Shown here piece after piece: positions 61,630 through 64,000 of a stretch of DNA of 64,000 nt (position 1 is its first letter; the number at the start of each line of letters is the position of its first letter). The position numbers and the translations under genes are program-made. The notes beneath the pieces are model-generated. The model did not search any database and was not told the origin of the DNA. It worked only from the letters and a program-made list of their open reading frames with translations. The stretch is from DATGUA01 sp035301545 (GTDB lineage Bacteria; Bacillota; Clostridia; Tissierellales; Tissierellaceae): contig DATGUA010000025.1 of the NCBI GenBank assembly GCA_035301545.1, forward strand, positions 17,871-81,870. The letters run 5' to 3'.

Positions 61630-62387
61630 TGGATATAATCAAAGACATAATATATGTAAATAAAAAAACAGTAAAGAATAGTTTTCAAAGCTTTAAGAAA
61701 AGTTGGTATATAATATTTACTGGAATTGTATATACAATACTGAATTTACTAATATTCAATTTAGTATCCAGTATATTTAGAGGTCCACTATCTATATTGT
61801 TAGGATTTATTTTAGCCATAGTAAGTAGTAGCTTTATTTCTAATTACTTATATTTATTATTTAATATAGTTAATTATGATAGGGTAACTTTTCAAGATTT
61901 TAAAGATGGATTTACAGCTTTAATATGGAAAATATATGGAGTCTTCTTTATATCTTATATTGCTAATTTATTATTATCATTAGTAATAGAACCATTAGGA
62001 AATGAAGTAGGAAATATAAATTCTTTATTATATTTGTTAGCTTTTGTTATTCTTAATGCATTACCTGAAACTTTATATTTAAAATCATATAGACCTTGGG
62101 ATAGTATAGTAAGTACTTTTGAATTTATGAAAGACAATTGGCTTAATTGGATAATACCCAATATAGTGTTCTTAGGATTATTATATATGATTACAGGGAA
62201 TGTAGTGACTGATATATTAAATACACATATATCAATAAATGTTTTTAGTTTATTATCTGTTAAAGGAATAATTATGTACATTATTGGTCAAAGTATATTT
62301 TCTTTTATGATGATATATAGAGGACATATGTATAAGATATTAAGTACTAGTACTAGAAGGAAGAGGGAATTTATGAATAAATTTTAA
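61629..62387 (+). CDS. Polytopic membrane protein, unknown function
   Basis: A 252-residue protein with about five to six hydrophobic helices (from IIFTGIVYTILNLLIFNLVS to GIIMYIIGQSIFSFMMIYRG) and a basic C-terminus (STRRKREFMNKF). It is not recognised beyond a general resemblance to the DUF975/GlpM-like integral proteins that carry a regular loop-helix arrangement. The start overlaps the stop of the radical SAM gene (TAATGG), indicating translational coupling and possibly a shared process. Confidence 0.7.
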   Translation: MDIIKDIIYVNKKTVKNSFQSFKKSWYIIFTGIVYTILNLLIFNLVSSIFRGPLSILLGFILAIVSSSFISNYLYLLFNIVNYDRVTFQDFKDGFTALIWKIYGVFFISYIANLLLSLVIEPLGNEVGNINSLLYLLAFVILNALPETLYLKSYRPWDSIVSTFEFMKDNWLNWIIPNIVFLGLLYMITGNVVTDILNTHISINVFSLLSVKGIIMYIIGQSIFSFMMIYRGHMYKILSTSTRRKREFMNKF

Positions 62388-62403
62388 TGGTAGGTGATAT
62401 AAA

Positions 62404-63537
62404 ATGGAACTAATTGAAAAGTATTTTAGAGATAAGGTTGAGAATGTTAATTTTCTAGAATTTAAGGATGCTTTAAATATTGAAGCTAAAAATATGACTA
62501 TTAAGAAGGATTTACCTTTACCTATTATCTTAGATGATTTTATAGAAGGTATTAAAGAGGGAGAAGTAGATGAGGAAATAGATCTAACCTATATAATAGA
62601 CGGAATAATATATATTATAGGAGTAGATAAAGAGTTTCCTTATATAGATGAATATAAAGATATACTATTAAATTACGATGAAGATATAGTAGAATATCTA
62701 TTATATGAATCGACTAAAGATATAGAAAAAGAAAATTATGATAACAGTGCTATAAAATTGCGTACATTATTAACCTTAGACCATAATAATATAAAAGGAT
62801 TATTTAATTATGCAGTATCTATTGAAGGAATAGCGAAAAAATATATGTTAATGGAAAATGAAGAGAAAGGGCAAAAATTCTTAAAATATTCTACTAAAAA
62901 GTTAGAAAATATATTAGATATTGACAAGGATTTTGCACCTGCATATTATAAGCTAGGATATCATTACAAGTATATGAAGCAATATTTAAAAGCAAATTTA
63001 GTGTGGCAAAAGTTTCTGCCTCTTGGTGAAGATGAATTATTAGTGCAGGAAGTTAGAGAAGAAATAAATATTATTGAAGATGATGCAAATTTAGAAGCAG
63101 GTTTAACCTATCTAAATTATAATGATTACAAAAAGGCTTTAGATTATCTATTAAAACTTATACCAGATCATGAGAAAAGTTGGAGCGTAAACTATTTTAT
63201 AGGACAAGCATATAGTGGTTTAGGACAATGGGATTTTGCTATAGAGTTTTTAAGTAATGCTTTAGAATATAATGAAGAGATAGATATTTATAATGAACTA
63301 GGAATAGCATACTTTAATATAGGTAATATTAAAAGGGCTGTAGATATATTTAATAAGGGTATTAAATATGATGAAGATGATTATAAACTATACTTTAATA
63401 GAGGATTAGCTTATTTACAATTAGAACAATATAATGAAGCTTTAAAGGATATAGATAAGGCTTATGAATTAAATCCAGGTGATGATAATATAAGATCACA
63501 AAAGGATATATTAGAAAGTTTACTGTATAATAATTGA
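62404..63537 (+). CDS. Tetratricopeptide-repeat protein
   Basis: A 377-residue cytoplasmic protein. The N-terminal 110 residues are acidic and unlike anything recognised; residues about 110-375 hold six or so TPR units, the clearest being AGLTYLNYNDYKKALDYLLK, FIGQAYSGLGQWDFAIEFLS, ELGIAYFNIGNIKRAVDIFN and NRGLAYLQLEQYNEALKDID. TPR proteins act as protein-protein adaptors; partner unknown. GTAGGTGAT precedes the ATG. It ends the run of coupled genes before the rRNA promoter region. Confidence 0.85.
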   Translation: MELIEKYFRDKVENVNFLEFKDALNIEAKNMTIKKDLPLPIILDDFIEGIKEGEVDEEIDLTYIIDGIIYIIGVDKEFPYIDEYKDILLNYDEDIVEYLLYESTKDIEKENYDNSAIKLRTLLTLDHNNIKGLFNYAVSIEGIAKKYMLMENEEKGQKFLKYSTKKLENILDIDKDFAPAYYKLGYHYKYMKQYLKANLVWQKFLPLGEDELLVQEVREEINIIEDDANLEAGLTYLNYNDYKKALDYLLKLIPDHEKSWSVNYFIGQAYSGLGQWDFAIEFLSNALEYNEEIDIYNELGIAYFNIGNIKRAVDIFNKGIKYDEDDYKLYFNRGLAYLQLEQYNEALKDIDKAYELNPGDDNIRSQKDILESLLYNN

Positions 63538-63607
63538 TTAATAAGCCATAGTAAAGAGGAGTAGATAGCTTAATAGATAAGAAAGTAAATTTAATTTAGG
63601 AAAAGTA

Positions 63608-63636
63608 TTGACATTAAATAAAAAATGTTGTATTAT
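63608..63636 (+). promoter_or_regulatory. rrn promoter P1
   Basis: TTGACA (63608-63613), 17-base spacer, TATTAT (63631-63636). First of four tandem promoters; the initiation region reads AAGGTCGCTGCGAG. Confidence 0.8.
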
Positions 63637-63693
63637 TATAAAGGTCGCTGCGAGAGAGACAAATAATTAATTTTAGATTAATTTAAAAAGCAG

Positions 63694-63722
63694 TTGACAA
63701 AACCAAATGAATTTGGTAAAGT
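63694..63722 (+). promoter_or_regulatory. rrn promoter P2
   Basis: TTGACA (63694-63699), 17-base spacer, TAAAGT (63717-63722), then ATTAAGAGTCG. Weaker -10 than P1 and P4. Confidence 0.65.
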
Positions 63723-63776
63723 ATTAAGAGTCGACAAAACATTTCAAAACTTCTAAAAAGAATTTGAAAAAAGTAG

Positions 63777-63805
63777 TTGACAATTCCAAAGAAATTTGGT
63801 AGAGT
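63777..63805 (+). promoter_or_regulatory. rrn promoter P3
   Basis: TTGACA (63777-63782), 17-base spacer, TAGAGT (63800-63805), then ATTAAGAGTCGGCTCGAAAG. The spacer and flanks resemble P2, indicating duplication. Confidence 0.7.
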
Positions 63806-63868
63806 ATTAAGAGTCGGCTCGAAAGAGCAGGCTGAATTTAAAAGTTTTAAATAACTTTTAAAAAGTAG

Positions 63869-63897
63869 TTGACAAGTAGAAAAAGATTTGTTATACT
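63869..63897 (+). promoter_or_regulatory. rrn promoter P4
   Basis: TTGACA (63869-63874), 17-base spacer, TATACT (63892-63897), then ATAAGAGTCGCTTCGAAAGG. The downstream leader (63955-64000) contains GATACTTTGAATTAAG, similar to a boxA antitermination element. The 16S gene itself should begin beyond the window. Confidence 0.8.
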
Positions 63898-64000
63898 ATA
63901 AGAGTCGCTTCGAAAGGCGAGGCCAATCGAATAAGACGACAATTGAACTTAGATAATTAAATAGTGTGAGATACTTTGAATTAAGAAACACACAATCAAT

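Noticed and set aside
1..64000. CRISPR arrays, complete insertion sequences, prophage or plasmid genes
   Set aside because: No regularly spaced repeats with spacers, no cas genes, transposase, integrase or phage structural genes were seen in the window.

Overview
The window is very AT-rich and comes from a spore-forming, anaerobic Firmicute. Gene content and order (infC-rpmI-rplT, pheST-zapA-mutS2-argS, ytxC near thrS, T-box leaders on aminoacyl-tRNA synthetase genes, germination and SASP genes) suggest Clostridia in the broad sense, perhaps a Tissierella-type lineage. That placement is inferred from gene style only. Sporulation is shown by a GerA-type germinant receptor operon, two alpha/beta-type SASP-like genes, PdaB, YtxC, a DUF1657 protein and two spore-surface-like proteins. 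A UGA codon exactly at the catalytic position of a peroxiredoxin indicates selenocysteine use.

Layout. 1-5.2 kb: a 5'-truncated HTH regulator, rtcB, a MocA-like nucleotidyltransferase, rpsD (minus strand) and an MTA/SAH deaminase. 5.4-9.5 kb: ger A-C-B operon and a DUF1657 gene. 9.6-13.2 kb: three-subunit molybdenum hydroxylase (molybdopterin, FAD and 2Fe-2S subunits). 13.2-18 kb: a histidine kinase and an OmpR-type regulator separated by a His-rich secreted protein and two paralogous spore-surface-like proteins. 18-26 kb: transketolase, Sec-peroxiredoxin, PgeF-like protein, universal stress protein, GltS, TrpS, an orphan lipoprotein of the NMT1/SsuA type. 26-31 kb: pgsA, T-box-valS, folC. 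31-38 kb: beta-propeller protein, DUF4364, SASPs, PdaB, a decayed Mur-ligase-like protein, tandem-OB protein, hpt, CPBP protease, methyltransferase, cold-shock protein. 38-40 kb: hslO, an apparent structured RNA with its own promoter, and tRNA-Phe/Gly/Cys. 40-48.6 kb: ytxC, hisS, T-box-thrS, short FtsH, infC-rpmI-rplT. 48.7-58.6 kb: TrkA, rRNA methyltransferase, pheST, zapA, mutS2, argS. 58.6-63.5 kb: hypothetical genes, a B12-binding radical SAM protein, a membrane protein and a TPR protein. The last 400 bases hold four tandem sigma-A promoters typical of an rRNA operon that should begin just past the window.

Most genes are core translation, redox and sporulation functions under visible local control (T-boxes, an infC leader, intrinsic terminators). 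The most noteworthy items are the Sec-peroxiredoxin, which a plain ORF search shows only as a truncated C-terminal fragment, a pseudoknotted RNA candidate at 39.13-39.27 kb with a consensus promoter ending at its predicted 5' end, a Mur-ligase pseudoenzyme, a vestigial U32 peptidase between zapA and mutS2, an AUU start for infC, and a dispersed 33-base motif next to an unexplained set of competing inverted repeats. No CRISPR array, complete insertion sequence or prophage is seen.
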